Assembly: GCA_029555205.1 (NCBI GenBank)
Contig: JAKPTB010000151.1
Span: forward strand, 33,415 to 97,414
Source of the DNA: Bacillota bacterium
GTDB taxonomy: Bacteria > Bacillota > Desulfotomaculia > Desulfotomaculales > Pelotomaculaceae
Direction: 5' to 3'
DNA length: 64,000 nucleotides
Numbering within the stretch: position 1 is the stretch's first letter; each line of letters begins with the position of its first letter. The notes under the pieces were generated by a model. That model did no database searches and was not told where the DNA came from. It was given only the letters and a program-made list of their open reading frames with translations. Below, in pieces: positions 19,379 through 28,750 of the stretch. The position numbers and the translations under genes were made by a program.

Positions 19379-19977
19379 TAGTTAAGCCCAAGCAGTATAT
19401 TGACGATCATACCATCGCCCCTGGACAGCCAGTTGTCAATCAGTGACTGTTCCAGGAGAGGTTTGACAATTTCCCTGCTTTTTTTATTTTTTATAAGACC
19501 TGCTTCAAAGAGAACCCGGATATACACCTGTTTAACCTTGTAAAAGGTGTATTCACGCCAGGCAGCCAACTGCTCGCTCTGTTCCTTTTTTCTGGCGAAG
19601 AAGATATGAAAGTCTTTATCGGCCAGGGTGTAGTCCCTGATAATGAGTTTCTCTTTAAACACTTCGTTCATAAATTCAAAAAACAGCCGGTCGGTTTTCA
19701 TGATGGCGTAGACAACAATCAGTTTTCCTGTCTCCACGCTTCCATAAACCAACTGCTGTAGTAAGTACTCGTCCAAAGCCTTCATTCTTTTTAAGACCAT
19801 CCGCGCCAGTTCTTTTTTGCGTTCGTCGGTAGTGGCCTGAAAGATGTTGTCGCGCACAGCTTTTTCTTTGATTTCAGCATGACTGAAGCCCTGCAAGGCC
19901 AGTGCTGACACTTTTTTTAGCTCGATGAAAGTAAAAGGAGCTTTTTCAATTTTTGCGCTGTATCGTATTTCCTTCAC
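19378..19977 (-). CDS. brxA: BREX type 1 protein BrxA (DUF1819)
   Basis: A 199-residue DUF1819 protein, usually the first gene of type I BREX and a DNA-binding winged-helix-like component. Recognisable segments are YSAKIEKAPFTFIELKKVS at the N-terminus, VYAIMKTDRLFFEFMNEV and AWREYTFYKVKQVYIRVLFE, with an NWLSRGDG segment before the end. The start is probably GTG at 19977 behind AGAGG. It heads the operon. No BrxR-type WYL regulator gene is found upstream. Confidence 0.93.
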   Translation of the reverse strand: MKEIRYSAKIEKAPFTFIELKKVSALALQGFSHAEIKEKAVRDNIFQATTDERKKELARMVLKRMKALDEYLLQQLVYGSVETGKLIVVYAIMKTDRLFFEFMNEVFKEKLIIRDYTLADKDFHIFFARKKEQSEQLAAWREYTFYKVKQVYIRVLFEAGLIKNKKSREIVKPLLEQSLIDNWLSRGDGMIVNILLGLN

Positions 19978-20009
19978 TGATTACCTCTTCTTTTGGGATA
20001 TTATTATTA

Positions 20010-20038
20010 ATTATAACAAAAATTTTCTAAAATGTTAT
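20010..20038 (-). promoter_or_regulatory. Probable promoter of the BREX operon
   Basis: Reading the minus strand, ATAACA (20038-20033, 4/6 match to -35) is followed by 17 bp and a perfect TATAAT (20015-20010). It lies 33 bp upstream of the brxA start in otherwise AT-rich non-coding DNA. Confidence 0.55.
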
Positions 20039-20060
20039 CATCTATCACTGTATAACCCGG

Positions 20061-20087
20061 AAGGGGGAGCGCTACTGGCTCCCCCTT
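20061..20087. terminator. Stem-loop between BREX operon and VOC gene
   Basis: A perfect 10-bp stem (AAGGGGGAGC / GCTCCCCCTT) with a 7-nt loop. It lies between two minus-strand units and so could end transcription from the VOC gene before brxA. There is no proper T-tract on either side, so termination is uncertain. Confidence 0.5.
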
Positions 20088-20187
20088 CGTATAAATATTT
20101 TGGGAGCAGGGTATCTACGGACAAATGACAAATATGCCCGAAGACTTTTTAAGCCGCCGGGGTTTACCCGCACCCCGGCACAAGATA

Positions 20188-20652
20188 CTACAAGCATTGT
20201 TTTACAAATTCCTCCGGCATTAAGATACGTTTTGCAGTTTCTTCAACAGACAACCCTTTTCTTAAAAACCTTCTTGCTACACTTTCCATGGATTCACCAA
20301 CTTCAATAATGTGCATGTCCGGGTCATAAAACCTCATAACGCGCTGCCCCCAGGGCTGTTCTTTGATCCCATGGATGAATTCCACAGAATCGTCCTCTTT
20401 GAGCTTTTCAATTATTGTATCCAAATCATCTTCCTCAAAATATAGTTCGCTATTATTTGATTTTTTGGTTATTTTATCCGGGCTCAAATCAAGTAACTCA
20501 AAAAAATGTGATTTCAAATGTATTGAAAAGCCACCCTCAAAAGCAATATTTTCACCAAAATCATGTTTTACTTTTTGATTAAGTACATTTTCGTAAAACC
20601 GTCTTGAAGTATTAATATCATCAACAACAATAAGTGGACATATAAATTTCAT
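20188..20652 (-). CDS. VOC (glyoxalase/bleomycin-resistance) superfamily protein
   Basis: A 154-residue protein with the beta-alpha-beta-beta-beta topology of the vicinal oxygen chelate superfamily: PLIVVDDINTSRRFYENVL at the start and WGQRVMRFYDPDMHIIEVGE near the end of the fold. About 35 extra C-terminal residues look helical. Candidate metal ligands include H48-region residues and the E of HIIEVGE, but the substrate cannot be inferred. The gene is AT-rich, stands alone and points the same way as BREX. Confidence 0.8.
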   Translation of the reverse strand: MKFICPLIVVDDINTSRRFYENVLNQKVKHDFGENIAFEGGFSIHLKSHFFELLDLSPDKITKKSNNSELYFEEDDLDTIIEKLKEDDSVEFIHGIKEQPWGQRVMRFYDPDMHIIEVGESMESVARRFLRKGLSVEETAKRILMPEEFVKQCL

Positions 20653-20770
20653 TCTATTACCTTCTTTCTTTGGAAAAGAGCTTCACAGTTTAGTGTCTCA
20701 ATATGGCCCCATGGCCTCACTGTCTCTATCATTAATAACTCCACTATTTGCCAATGTCCAATATGCGTGT

Positions 20771-21439
20771 TTATTCCCAGTACCAGCCTTCTTCACCTAT
20801 TAGAGGCACGAAGACTACCTCCCCCATTTTTTCCTCCGAGAAGCCGCCGTCCTCACCACGCCGGACCAGCATCAACTCCTGGCATTGCCTTTCACCCGCG
20901 GGAACGACCAGGCGCCCGCCCGGTTTCAGCTGATTGCACAGTGATTTGGGTACCGCAGGTGCACCGGCTGATACAAGGATACCATCGAAGGGCGCTTCTT
21001 CCGGCCACCCTTTAGTTCCGTCACCAACCCGGGTGATTATATTCCCGTAGTTCAGGGCTTGAAAAACCTCCTGTGCTTTGGCGGCCAGGCTCGCATGGCG
21101 TTCGATGGTATAGACCATCGCAACCATTTGGGCCAGAACAGCCGCTGCATAGCCGGAGCCGGTTCCAATTTCCAAAACCCTGTCTCCCGGAGAAGGTTCC
21201 AGGAGTTCAGCCATGAGCGCAACAATGTAAGGCTGGCTAATTGTCTGTCCTTCTCCGATGGGCAGTGGCCCGTCAAGATAGGCATATTTCTGTAAATTGG
21301 CAGGAACAAAACAGTGGCGGGGCACCGCAAGCATACTTTGAAGAACAGCCTCGTTTTTGATACCGCGAAGCTTAAGCTGGTTTTCAACCATAAGACGGCG
21401 TTCTCTCAACCACTTATCAGAGCTGTTGAAATCAAACAC
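20771..21439 (-). CDS. pcm: Protein-L-isoaspartate O-methyltransferase
   Basis: SAM-dependent repair enzyme that methylates L-isoaspartyl residues in damaged proteins. The 222-residue sequence has GEGQTISQPYIVALMAELL, then motif I VLEIGTGSGYAAAVLAQM, then WPEEAPFDGILVSAGAPAVP and LKPGGRLVVPAG, in the normal family order. The GTG at 21439 directly follows a run of G, so the exact start is uncertain. The gene is divergent from lgt. Confidence 0.95.
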   Translation of the reverse strand: MFDFNSSDKWLRERRLMVENQLKLRGIKNEAVLQSMLAVPRHCFVPANLQKYAYLDGPLPIGEGQTISQPYIVALMAELLEPSPGDRVLEIGTGSGYAAAVLAQMVAMVYTIERHASLAAKAQEVFQALNYGNIITRVGDGTKGWPEEAPFDGILVSAGAPAVPKSLCNQLKPGGRLVVPAGERQCQELMLVRRGEDGGFSEEKMGEVVFVPLIGEEGWYWE

Positions 21440-21664
21440 CCCCCTGTTTGTTCCTATATGTATTTGTTCCTTCTTTATTCCTGGCTATTCTGGAAAACCT
21501 TGAATTATCCTGCCGTAACCCACAAAAACAATTTTACGGAGGAAGTCCTGTGATATATTAAAAGTATAGAACTATGGGCCGGCGTAGAAAATATAGAAAC
21601 TGGTTGTAAAACCACTATAATTCTAATATGATGAGGTAAAAATCAACAGCCTGGAGGAAACATT

Positions 21665-22429
21665 GTGCTCGATCCGGTTGCCGTTCAAATAGGACCTATA
21701 ACCATCTACTGGTATGGGATTATTATGACTTCCGCCTTCGTCGTGGGGACAGCCCTGGCTTATTCCAACGCATCCCGTAAAGGTATTAATCCTGAACATG
21801 TTTTAAATATGTTGATCTTGATTATACCTGCGGCAATTATTATGGCCAGGCTCTACTATGTGGTTTTTAGCTGGGATTATTATAAACTCAATCCCCTGGA
21901 GATATTTGCCACCTGGCATGGCGGCCTGGCCATTCACGGGGGTCTGCTCGGAGGCTTTCTTGCCGGCTATTATTACGTGCGCAAACACAAACTGGATTTT
22001 TGGAAATTCAGTGATATCTTTGCGCCCAGTATTATTCTGGGCCAGGCCATAGGGCGTTGGGGCAATTTCATGAACCAGGAAGCCTACGGCGGCCCGGTAA
22101 CAATGGAATATATCAGCCGCTTTCCGGAATTCATCCAGAATCAAATGTTCATTAACGGACAATATTACCACCCCACTTTTTTGTACGAATCCGTCTGGAA
22201 CCTGTTTGTCTTTGCTCTTTTAATGGTTTTAATCCGGCGAAGCCATATCCCGGGCCAAATTTTTCTATCATATCTGGCCCTGTATTCCGCCGGACGGTTC
22301 TTCATTGAGGGGTTGCGCATGGACAGCCTGTACCTGGGACCGTTCAGGGTTGCTCAACTGGTCAGTCTTGTTTTAATTGCTGCCGCTGTCACTCTGTACC
22401 TGAGACTAAAACGGCTTAAGGAAAATTAA
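21665..22429 (+). CDS. lgt: Prolipoprotein diacylglyceryl transferase
   Basis: Integral membrane enzyme that attaches diacylglycerol to the lipobox cysteine of prolipoproteins. The 254-residue protein shows about seven hydrophobic segments, the WHGGLAIHGGLLGG block near residue 82 and the Lgt signature GRWGNFMNQEAYGG near residue 132. The start is GTG at 21665 with GGAGG 8 nt upstream. Length is slightly short but within the family range. Confidence 0.96.
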   Translation: MLDPVAVQIGPITIYWYGIIMTSAFVVGTALAYSNASRKGINPEHVLNMLILIIPAAIIMARLYYVVFSWDYYKLNPLEIFATWHGGLAIHGGLLGGFLAGYYYVRKHKLDFWKFSDIFAPSIILGQAIGRWGNFMNQEAYGGPVTMEYISRFPEFIQNQMFINGQYYHPTFLYESVWNLFVFALLMVLIRRSHIPGQIFLSYLALYSAGRFFIEGLRMDSLYLGPFRVAQLVSLVLIAAAVTLYLRLKRLKEN

Positions 22430-22524
22430 TCATGCAGAATATCAACGGCACGAATACTGCCTGTAACAGAACACTCCTTAAAAACATATTATAAAAAAAA
22501 GTTTATATAAGGAGGTCGTACCTT

Positions 22525-22644
22525 ATGGCGTTTGGCACCGGAGGAGGCGTGGGCGGCGGTATATCCGGTTCGTTCAGCTTCAATTTCTTCTTCACGTTCT
22601 TCATTATCATAATTATTATCTTCTTCCTATTCGGCTTCATCTAA
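22525..22644 (+). CDS. 39-residue glycine-rich/hydrophobic micropeptide (YjcZ-like)
   Basis: A strong AAGGAGG site precedes the ATG. The peptide has a Gly-rich head (FGTGGGVGGGISG) and a membrane-spanning tail made almost only of Phe, Ile and Leu. This composition resembles the YjcZ/SscA small sporulation proteins of Bacilli and Clostridia. A clear terminator follows, so it is probably a monocistronic gene. Assignment to YjcZ is by composition and length only. Confidence 0.65.
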   Translation: MAFGTGGGVGGGISGSFSFNFFFTFFIIIIIIFFLFGFI

Positions 22645-22658
22645 AAGAACATAACAAT

Positions 22659-22692
22659 AAACGGGGTGGTTTTAGTAACTGCCCCGTTTTTA
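22659..22692 (+). terminator. Intrinsic terminator after the micropeptide gene
   Basis: AACGGGG...CCCCGTT stem around a T-rich loop, followed by TTTTTATT, about 15 nt after the stop codon. Confidence 0.85.
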
Positions 22693-22912
22693 TTCTCTTG
22701 CAGTTGATATTCTCATGTATTGGGTGCATCTAAGCTTCTCTAGATTAATACCGCCTTAGGACCATATCCCATATCCCGGCGGCTTTACCCTGCTCTTCCC
22801 GGGTCCATATTCCCATTGACACAATAAATAACCTGTGGTATCTTATGTTGTATTCTTATAATTTGTCAGTTTACTTAATATTAGTATTCCAAGTATATAG
22901 CGGTGGTGTTTC

Positions 22913-23368
22913 ATGAATTTCCAGGAAGCTAAAGAATTAAATGATTTATTGTTTACCTTTTTTGGTATCTTTCACGAAAAATTCCTATCCCGTTACCGCC
23001 GTTATTATGAATGCTACCCCATGCTCAAGAAGAATCATGTAAAGATTATCAGTGTATTATATCAGCATAAACACCTGATTCCAACCGAAATCGGCAAGTT
23101 GCTGGATATCGAGAGAGGCAGCCTGACGGCACTGATCGACCAGTTGGAAGAAATGGGTCTGGTTAAGCGCTGTAATGATCCCATGGACAGGCGAAAATCA
23201 CTGATCTCTCTCACTCCTGCCGGAAGATGTGAAATGAATAAAATCATGGATAATTATATCCGGAACCTGAGCGTTTTTTTCCAGGACGCCGACCCCGGGG
23301 AACTGAAACAGTTTACGGCAAGCTTGCGTTTTGCAGTGGAATTTATGAAAAAACTACGGGTGGACTAA
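22913..23368 (+). CDS. MarR-family transcriptional regulator
   Basis: A 151-residue winged-helix regulator. The recognition region reads IPTEIGKLLDIERGSLTALI, then LEEMGLVKRCNDPMDRRKSL and ISLTPAGR, the standard MarR helix-turn-helix and wing. It ends 1 bp before the start of a MATE transporter, so it probably controls that pump. The ligand is unknown. Confidence 0.9.
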   Translation: MNFQEAKELNDLLFTFFGIFHEKFLSRYRRYYECYPMLKKNHVKIISVLYQHKHLIPTEIGKLLDIERGSLTALIDQLEEMGLVKRCNDPMDRRKSLISLTPAGRCEMNKIMDNYIRNLSVFFQDADPGELKQFTASLRFAVEFMKKLRVD

Positions 23369-23369
23369 A

Positions 23370-24767
23370 ATGAATAACAGCATGGAAATGCGCGATCAGA
23401 ACATTAACAAACTGCTGTGGAAATTTTCCCTGCCTGCTATAATAGCAATGCTCGTCAACGCACTTTACAACATTGTGGACAGGATCTTCGTGGGGCGTGG
23501 AATCGGCTCGATAGCCATTGCGGCAACAACCGTAGCTTTCCCGCTCATGATTATTCTCCTGGCTGTTTCTATTTTGATTGGAATAGGCGCCACGGCTTTG
23601 ATTTCAATCCGGCTGGGGCAGCAGAAAATAGAAGAAGCAGAAAAAGTGGCCGGTAACGCCGCTGTAATGTTAGTTATCTTGCCGTTGATTATAACAGTAA
23701 TCTATCTGCTCTTTCCCGAGCCGATCCTGGTGTTCTTCGGGGCAAGCCCGGAGGTTTTACCCTACGCCCGGGATTTCGTTCATATTATAATGCTGGGATC
23801 TGTTTTTGGTTCCCTCGGTATGGGTATGAACAACTTTATCAGGGCGGAGGGCAATCCCAGGCTGTCTATGTTGACTCAAGTCACCGGCGCGTTAATAAAC
23901 TGTGTTTTAAACTATATTTTCATTTTCAAACTGGGACTGGGAATTAAAGGGTCGGCTCTAGCTACTGTTTCCGGTCAACTGATTTCAACAATCTGGGTGT
24001 TGAGTTATTACCTGTCTGGCCGCAGCGTGGTTAAAATCAGGCCGAAAAACCTTAAGCTGCAGCTGCCGATTCTTCTCAGTATTGTCTCCATCGGCTTTGC
24101 TCCCTTTGGTATGCAAATAGCCCACAGTATCCAGCAATCCATCCTAAACAAAACCCTCCTGGTTTATGGCGGGGATCTGGCTCTTTCGGCCGTGGGCATT
24201 ATGATGAGTATAGCCGCCTTAATGTTCATGCCCATTGTGGGACTCAGTCAGGGGGCCCAGCCCCTCATCGGTTTTAACTACGGCGCCCGGCAATACCACA
24301 GGGTTAAAGAAACCTTTAAAAAAGCTATAGTGGCCGCAACCTGCATTGCCCTAACCGGCTACCTGGTAATGAATATCTGGCCGGTCCAAATTGTAGGCCT
24401 GTTCAGTAAAGGAGATACTGCTCTTACAGAATTAACCTCCGGCGCCATGCTGACTTTCTTTGCGATGTTTCCGGTTGTAGGGTTTCAAATAATTGGTTCA
24501 AACTATTTTCAGGCCGTGGGCAAGCCGGTTCAATCCACCATTCTCAGCATGTCCAGACAGGTCCTGCTGTTTATCCCCCTTCTTCTGATTCTGCCGCATT
24601 TTTGGGGAATCGACGGAGTATGGAGAACAGCACCTATTGCTGACGGCCTGGCGGTAATCCTGACGGCCACCCTTGTTTTCCTGGAAATGAAAAATCTGCC
24701 GAAAAGCCAACCTCTGGATGAATCCCTTGAACAGCACGGAAAGATCGTGGTAAGTTCTACGAAATAG
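23370..24767 (+). CDS. MATE-family multidrug efflux transporter
   Basis: A 465-residue protein with about twelve membrane segments in two homologous halves. Typical MATE features are LPAIIAMLVNALYNIVDRIF near the N-terminus and GLSQGAQPLIGFNYGAR around residue 290. It exports drugs or other cationic compounds by sodium or proton antiport. It is co-transcribed with the MarR regulator upstream (1 bp gap). Confidence 0.92.
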   Translation: MNNSMEMRDQNINKLLWKFSLPAIIAMLVNALYNIVDRIFVGRGIGSIAIAATTVAFPLMIILLAVSILIGIGATALISIRLGQQKIEEAEKVAGNAAVMLVILPLIITVIYLLFPEPILVFFGASPEVLPYARDFVHIIMLGSVFGSLGMGMNNFIRAEGNPRLSMLTQVTGALINCVLNYIFIFKLGLGIKGSALATVSGQLISTIWVLSYYLSGRSVVKIRPKNLKLQLPILLSIVSIGFAPFGMQIAHSIQQSILNKTLLVYGGDLALSAVGIMMSIAALMFMPIVGLSQGAQPLIGFNYGARQYHRVKETFKKAIVAATCIALTGYLVMNIWPVQIVGLFSKGDTALTELTSGAMLTFFAMFPVVGFQIIGSNYFQAVGKPVQSTILSMSRQVLLFIPLLLILPHFWGIDGVWRTAPIADGLAVILTATLVFLEMKNLPKSQPLDESLEQHGKIVVSSTK

Positions 24768-24890
24768 ATAAACTATAGAGACGGGAGCAATAATCCGTGA
24801 GAGTTACAACTAATAAGCTCCTGCAGCCACAACCAACATATTTATTTGATTTTTGCCTGGCTATAAAGAAGACAAATAAATAGAATAAAT

Positions 24891-24933
24891 AAAATTAAAC
24901 CTCACGGAACCAGGAACCTGTGAGGTTAATTTT
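24891..24933. terminator. Bidirectional terminator between the MATE gene and copZ
   Basis: A symmetrical hairpin AACCTCAC...GTGAGGTT flanked by A-rich and T-rich tracts, placed between convergent genes. It can serve both strands. Confidence 0.8.
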
Positions 24934-24948
24934 ATGCGATGATCATGT

Positions 24949-25149
24949 TTAACCTACCACTTCATACCCGGCTTCTTCAATGGCTTCAGCCAGTTTTTCA
25001 CGTGCGGCGGTGCCGGTGACCACAACTTCCTTTTTCTCCAGATCCACCTGTACTTTTTCTACTCCGGCGATCCCTTTCAGGGCTTCTTCCACAGCCTTCC
25101 GGCAATGGCTGCAGCTCATGCCCTCGACAGTGAGTTTAATCTCTTCCAT
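24949..25149 (-). CDS. copZ: Copper chaperone CopZ (HMA domain)
   Basis: A 66-residue heavy-metal-associated domain with VEGMSCSHCRKAVEEAL: the M-x-C-x-x-C copper site at residues 10-15. The downstream copA carries two homologous domains. A strong GGAGGTGAAAAA ribosome site precedes the ATG. It lies 28 bp after copA, in the same direction, and delivers Cu(I) to the ATPase. Confidence 0.95.
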   Translation of the reverse strand: MEEIKLTVEGMSCSHCRKAVEEALKGIAGVEKVQVDLEKKEVVVTGTAAREKLAEAIEEAGYEVVG

Positions 25150-25177
25150 TTTTTCACCTCCTCTATGGACTCCCTTG

Positions 25178-27610
25178 TTACGCCTCAGGGTTGTAACGTT
25201 TTAAGAGCAGGGAGTTGGTTACCACGGAAACTGAACTGAAGGCCATAGCCAGGCCTGCCATGACGGGGGTGAAGATGCCAAAGATGGCCAGGGGAATGCC
25301 TGCCAGGTTATAGAAAAAGGCCCAGAAGAGGTTTTGCTTGATCTTCCGCAGGGTCTGCCGGGACAGTTTGATGGCATGGACAATGGAGCGCAGGTCGCCG
25401 CTGATCAGGGTGATCGAAGCGCTTTCCATGGCCACGTCTGTACCCGTTCCTATGGCCATTCCCGTATCGGCGGTGGCCAGAGCGGGCGCGTCGTTGATTC
25501 CGTCTCCCACCATGGCCACAACCCTGCCGGCTTTTTTCAGTTTGTTGATTTCTTCGGCCTTATTTTCAGGCAGCACTTCAGCCATCACATGCTGGATACC
25601 CACCTGCCGGGCAATGGCCCGGGCCGTCCGTTCCTGGTCTCCAGAGAGCATGTAGACCTCCAGGCCCAACTGCTTGAGCCCGGCAATGGCCTCGGCGGAG
25701 TGCTCTTTGACCGTATCAGCCACTGCAACCAGCCCGGCCAGACGGTCGTCGGCCATTACCACCAGCACGGTTTTTCCCTCTTCCTCCCAGCGGTTTTTTG
25801 TCGGCAACACCACAGATAGATCCACATGCCTGGAACCCGCCAGTTTCTCGTTCCCGACGTGCCAGACCAGGCCGCCGGCCCGGAAACGAATGCCCTTTCC
25901 TGGAAAGGCCTCGAAATCCCTGGCTTCCAGGGTCAAATCAAGCCCAGCCTCCCGGGCCCGCCTTACTACTGCCTGCCCCACAGGGTGTTCCGACTTGCTT
26001 TCTCCCGCCGCCACCGTCTGCAAGAGTTCCTTTTCTTCGAAGGGCGGCAGGACCAGCAGGTCGGTCACCGAGGGTTCCCCCCTGGTGATGGTGCCGGTCT
26101 TGTCCAGCACCACGGTATCAATCTTCCCGGCTCGCTCCAGGTGCTCACCGCCCTTGATTAAAATCCCCTTTTCCGCGCCAAGCCCCGTGCCCACCATGAT
26201 CGCGGTGGGGGTGGCCAACCCCAGGGCGCAGGGACAGGCAATGACCAGTACCGTAATCATGCGCACCATGGCGGTTGTGGCATCCGCTCCGGCCAGGTAC
26301 CAGCCGCCGAAGGTGAGCAGGGCCACAACCACCACCACGGGTACGAAGATCCCGGAAACCCTGTCCGCCAGCCGCTGGATGGGCGCTTTGGAACCCTGGG
26401 CAGCCTCCACCAGGCGGATAATCCTGGCCAGGGCCGTGTCTTCGCCCACCCTGGTGGCCCTGAAGGTGAAGCTGCCCTGCTTATTAATTGAAGCGCCGAT
26501 TACTTCGTCGCCCGGCCCTTTGTCCACCGGTACGCTCTCCCCGGTGAGCACGGACTGGTCTACGCTGGAATGTCCCTCAACGATAACCCCGTCTACGGGA
26601 ATCCGCTCTCCCGGCCGGACCAGAACAAGGTCGCCCGGCTCAACCTCTTCCACGGGTATATCTTCTGCGAGCCCGTTCCGGATGACCCGGGCTGTCCTGG
26701 CCTGCAGGTCCATGAGCTTCTTGATGGCCTCCGAGGTTCTCCCCCGGGCTGCCGCCTCCAGCAGCCTGCCCAGCAGGATTAAGGTGATGACTACGGCAGC
26801 GGACTCAAAGTATAAGGGGCTCCAGCCCATGAGCACCGCTGCCAGGCTGTAAAAATAAGCGGTGGAAGTGCCCAGCGCCACCAGCACGTCCATGTTGGCC
26901 CCACCTGTCTTGAGGGCGTGGTAGGACCCGCGGTAAAACTGCCACCCGGCCACGAACTGAACCGGCGTAGCTAAAGCCAGTTGAAGCCAGGGGTCTAGCA
27001 TGAAATGATGCCAGCCGGCCAGTTCAGCCACCATCATCCAGAGCAGGGGCAAAGAAAAGCAGACCGCCAGCGCAAGCCTGAACTGCTGCAGGCGGATCTC
27101 CCTTTGCCTGGCCTGCTTCTCCTCATCCCCGGCTGGATCAGCAGCCCGGCGCGCCTGGTAACCCAGTTTCTCCACCGCCCGGCGCAGTTCACCAATTGAT
27201 GTCAGGCCTGGTATATATGTTATGCTTGCCCTGCCGGTGGCCAGGTTCACTGCCGCCCGCTGCACGCCGGGCAGGGATTTTAACTTTTTCTCCACCCTGG
27301 CCGAACAGGCCGCGCAGGTCATACCCGATACGGCCAGTTCCAATTCCTCTCCGGCCACCTCATAGCCAATAGCCCGGATCCTTTCCACTATGTCGCCCGG
27401 CGTGATCCGGCCGGGATCGTAGGTAAACGTCCCCTTCCCCAGGGCCAGATTGACGCCCGCCTCCAGGACACCCGGTATTTTCCTAAGCTCCCGCTCCACC
27501 CTGGCCGAACAGGCCGCGCAGGTCATACCGGTGATGGGCAGGGATATTGTTTTGTAAGTCTGTCCGTTCCCCTTGTTTGCTGCCGCTCCAGCTTCCACAG
27601 CCTGTCCCAT
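25178..27610 (-). CDS. copA: Copper-exporting P1B-type ATPase
   Basis: An 810-residue Cu(I) export ATPase in the membrane. Two N-terminal HMA domains each have [12 protein letters not shown]; the transmembrane copper site is [11 protein letters not shown]; the phosphorylation loop has [10 protein letters not shown]; and the hinge has [15 protein letters not shown]. The ATG at 27610, 8 nt from GGAGG, is preferred over a TTG two codons upstream. It lies between csoR and copZ, the classic Firmicute copper detoxification set. Confidence 0.96.
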   Translation of the reverse strand: MGQAVEAGAAANKGNGQTYKTISLPITGMTCAACSARVERELRKIPGVLEAGVNLALGKGTFTYDPGRITPGDIVERIRAIGYEVAGEELELAVSGMTCAACSARVEKKLKSLPGVQRAAVNLATGRASITYIPGLTSIGELRRAVEKLGYQARRAADPAGDEEKQARQREIRLQQFRLALAVCFSLPLLWMMVAELAGWHHFMLDPWLQLALATPVQFVAGWQFYRGSYHALKTGGANMDVLVALGTSTAYFYSLAAVLMGWSPLYFESAAVVITLILLGRLLEAAARGRTSEAIKKLMDLQARTARVIRNGLAEDIPVEEVEPGDLVLVRPGERIPVDGVIVEGHSSVDQSVLTGESVPVDKGPGDEVIGASINKQGSFTFRATRVGEDTALARIIRLVEAAQGSKAPIQRLADRVSGIFVPVVVVVALLTFGGWYLAGADATTAMVRMITVLVIACPCALGLATPTAIMVGTGLGAEKGILIKGGEHLERAGKIDTVVLDKTGTITRGEPSVTDLLVLPPFEEKELLQTVAAGESKSEHPVGQAVVRRAREAGLDLTLEARDFEAFPGKGIRFRAGGLVWHVGNEKLAGSRHVDLSVVLPTKNRWEEEGKTVLVVMADDRLAGLVAVADTVKEHSAEAIAGLKQLGLEVYMLSGDQERTARAIARQVGIQHVMAEVLPENKAEEINKLKKAGRVVAMVGDGINDAPALATADTGMAIGTGTDVAMESASITLISGDLRSIVHAIKLSRQTLRKIKQNLFWAFFYNLAGIPLAIFGIFTPVMAGLAMAFSSVSVVTNSLLLKRYNPEA

Positions 27611-27717
27611 GTTCAATTCCTCCGTTGTTCAGGTGTTATTATCTAAGTCGCATATAAGTCGCAGCACCAGGCAGGCACACCCGGTATTAGTTAATTCCTC
27701 CGGTTTTTTCTAACCTT

Positions 27718-27774
27718 TTTACTGTTTATAATTTACTGTTTAAATTATAAATTTACTGTTAATAATTTACTTTT
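27718..27774. repeat. Short direct repeats TTTACTGTT upstream of copA
   Basis: TTTACTGTT occurs exactly at 27718, 27732 and 27752, with a degenerate fourth copy at 27766. It fills the AT-rich gap between csoR and copA. Confidence 0.6.
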
Positions 27775-27798
27775 TTCAGCCGGAGAGGAAACTGCCGC

Positions 27799-28137
27799 CT
27801 ATTTATTAATCAGTCTGAAGACTGTTTTGGTTAATTCATTAATGACCTCGTCATCACCGGCTATGAGTTGTTCCTTGATACAGGTTTTCATATGCTTTTC
27901 CAGTAAGAGCCTGGCCGCTCCGTTTAGAGCGGACTGAACGGAAGCTATCTGATTCAATACGCTGTCACAGTATACTCCTTCTTCGATCATCCTTTTGATC
28001 CCCCTGATCTGTCCTTCAATGCGGTTGAGGCGGATGACAAGCTCCTGTACTGTTTTTTCCTCCTGCCAGCTTCTGCGTTTGTTCTCGTCTCCGTTATGGC
28101 AATCGGGGCAATTGTTTTTCCCGTTTTGTTCACCCAT
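27799..28137 (-). CDS. csoR: Copper-sensing repressor CsoR
   Basis: A 112-residue DUF156 protein. RLNRIEGQIRGIKRMIEEG is the family signature, and the Cu(I) ligand set Cys-His-Cys is visible as GVYCDSV and LEKHMKTCIKEQ. The N-terminus has an extra CPDCHNGDENKRR segment with two cysteines and a histidine. It is the first gene of the copper cluster and lies directly behind a promoter with a G-run in its spacer, which fits autoregulation and release by Cu(I). Confidence 0.93.
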   Translation of the reverse strand: MGEQNGKNNCPDCHNGDENKRRSWQEEKTVQELVIRLNRIEGQIRGIKRMIEEGVYCDSVLNQIASVQSALNGAARLLLEKHMKTCIKEQLIAGDDEVINELTKTVFRLINK

Positions 28138-28165
28138 CTTCTCTCTTCAACCTCCAATTAAACAT

Positions 28166-28194
28166 ATAGTACACCCCCCTATGCTATGTGTCAA
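28166..28194 (-). promoter_or_regulatory. csoR promoter with CsoR-type operator in the spacer
   Basis: On the minus strand TTGACA (28194-28189) and TACTAT (28171-28166) are 17 bp apart. The spacer reads CATAGCATAGGGGGGTG; a G-tract between -35 and -10 is the usual CsoR binding context. It lies 29 bp upstream of the csoR start. Confidence 0.7.
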
Positions 28195-28750
28195 TAAATA
28201 ATGCAGGCCTTAAAGCAACAAGCGAAGCAGCGCCTGCTCCGGCGGTGTCCTTTGCCACCGAATGATAAAATAGAACCACCCTGTTAAAATATAATAATGG
28301 CGCAAAACCTTCAAAAAAAATCATTACGATAGCAAAAAAACATGAGCAAAATGAGCAAAATACATGCCAGTCATTAAGCCTGTTCTTCCTTCCCGGCCTT
28401 CAGACCCGCTCCCTGGTCCCGGCTGAAAAAACCACAAAACACGCTGGGAAGCCGGCTGCTACGGCCAGCTCTCCCGTATATTATGTCCCCTATGTTTCTG
28501 GCCGGATAATAAATGGGCATGTTTCTTCCTTCAAATTATTTTTTTCACAATATATATAAGAACAAAAAAAGAACAATATCATAAATAAATTGCACTTTGT
28601 ATACAATGCTCTTAATATAAAATGTAACATCAATTCTTTAAGTTGTACTGGCTTTTGCTTGGCCTTATCTAATCCAATGCAAAGTGTTCAGGCATTAAAG
28701 CACTGGAGCGACGAAAGTCATTCCTGAAAAACTGGAGAGATGAACATAAT
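28195..28750. other. Intergenic region between csoR and the mmd operon
   Basis: About 550 bp without a convincing gene. The second half is AT-rich and should contain the mmd promoter and a leader of roughly 100-200 nt. I see no riboswitch that I can name. Confidence 0.5.

Noticed and set aside
25674..26852. 392-codon plus-strand frame opposite copA
   Set aside because: Antisense shadow of a GC-rich, well-supported ATPase gene; Ser/Thr/Pro-rich with no domain.
24949..28194. Possible heavy-metal resistance mobile element
   Set aside because: The csoR-copA-copZ set is a normal chromosomal Firmicute arrangement and no mobility genes flank it.
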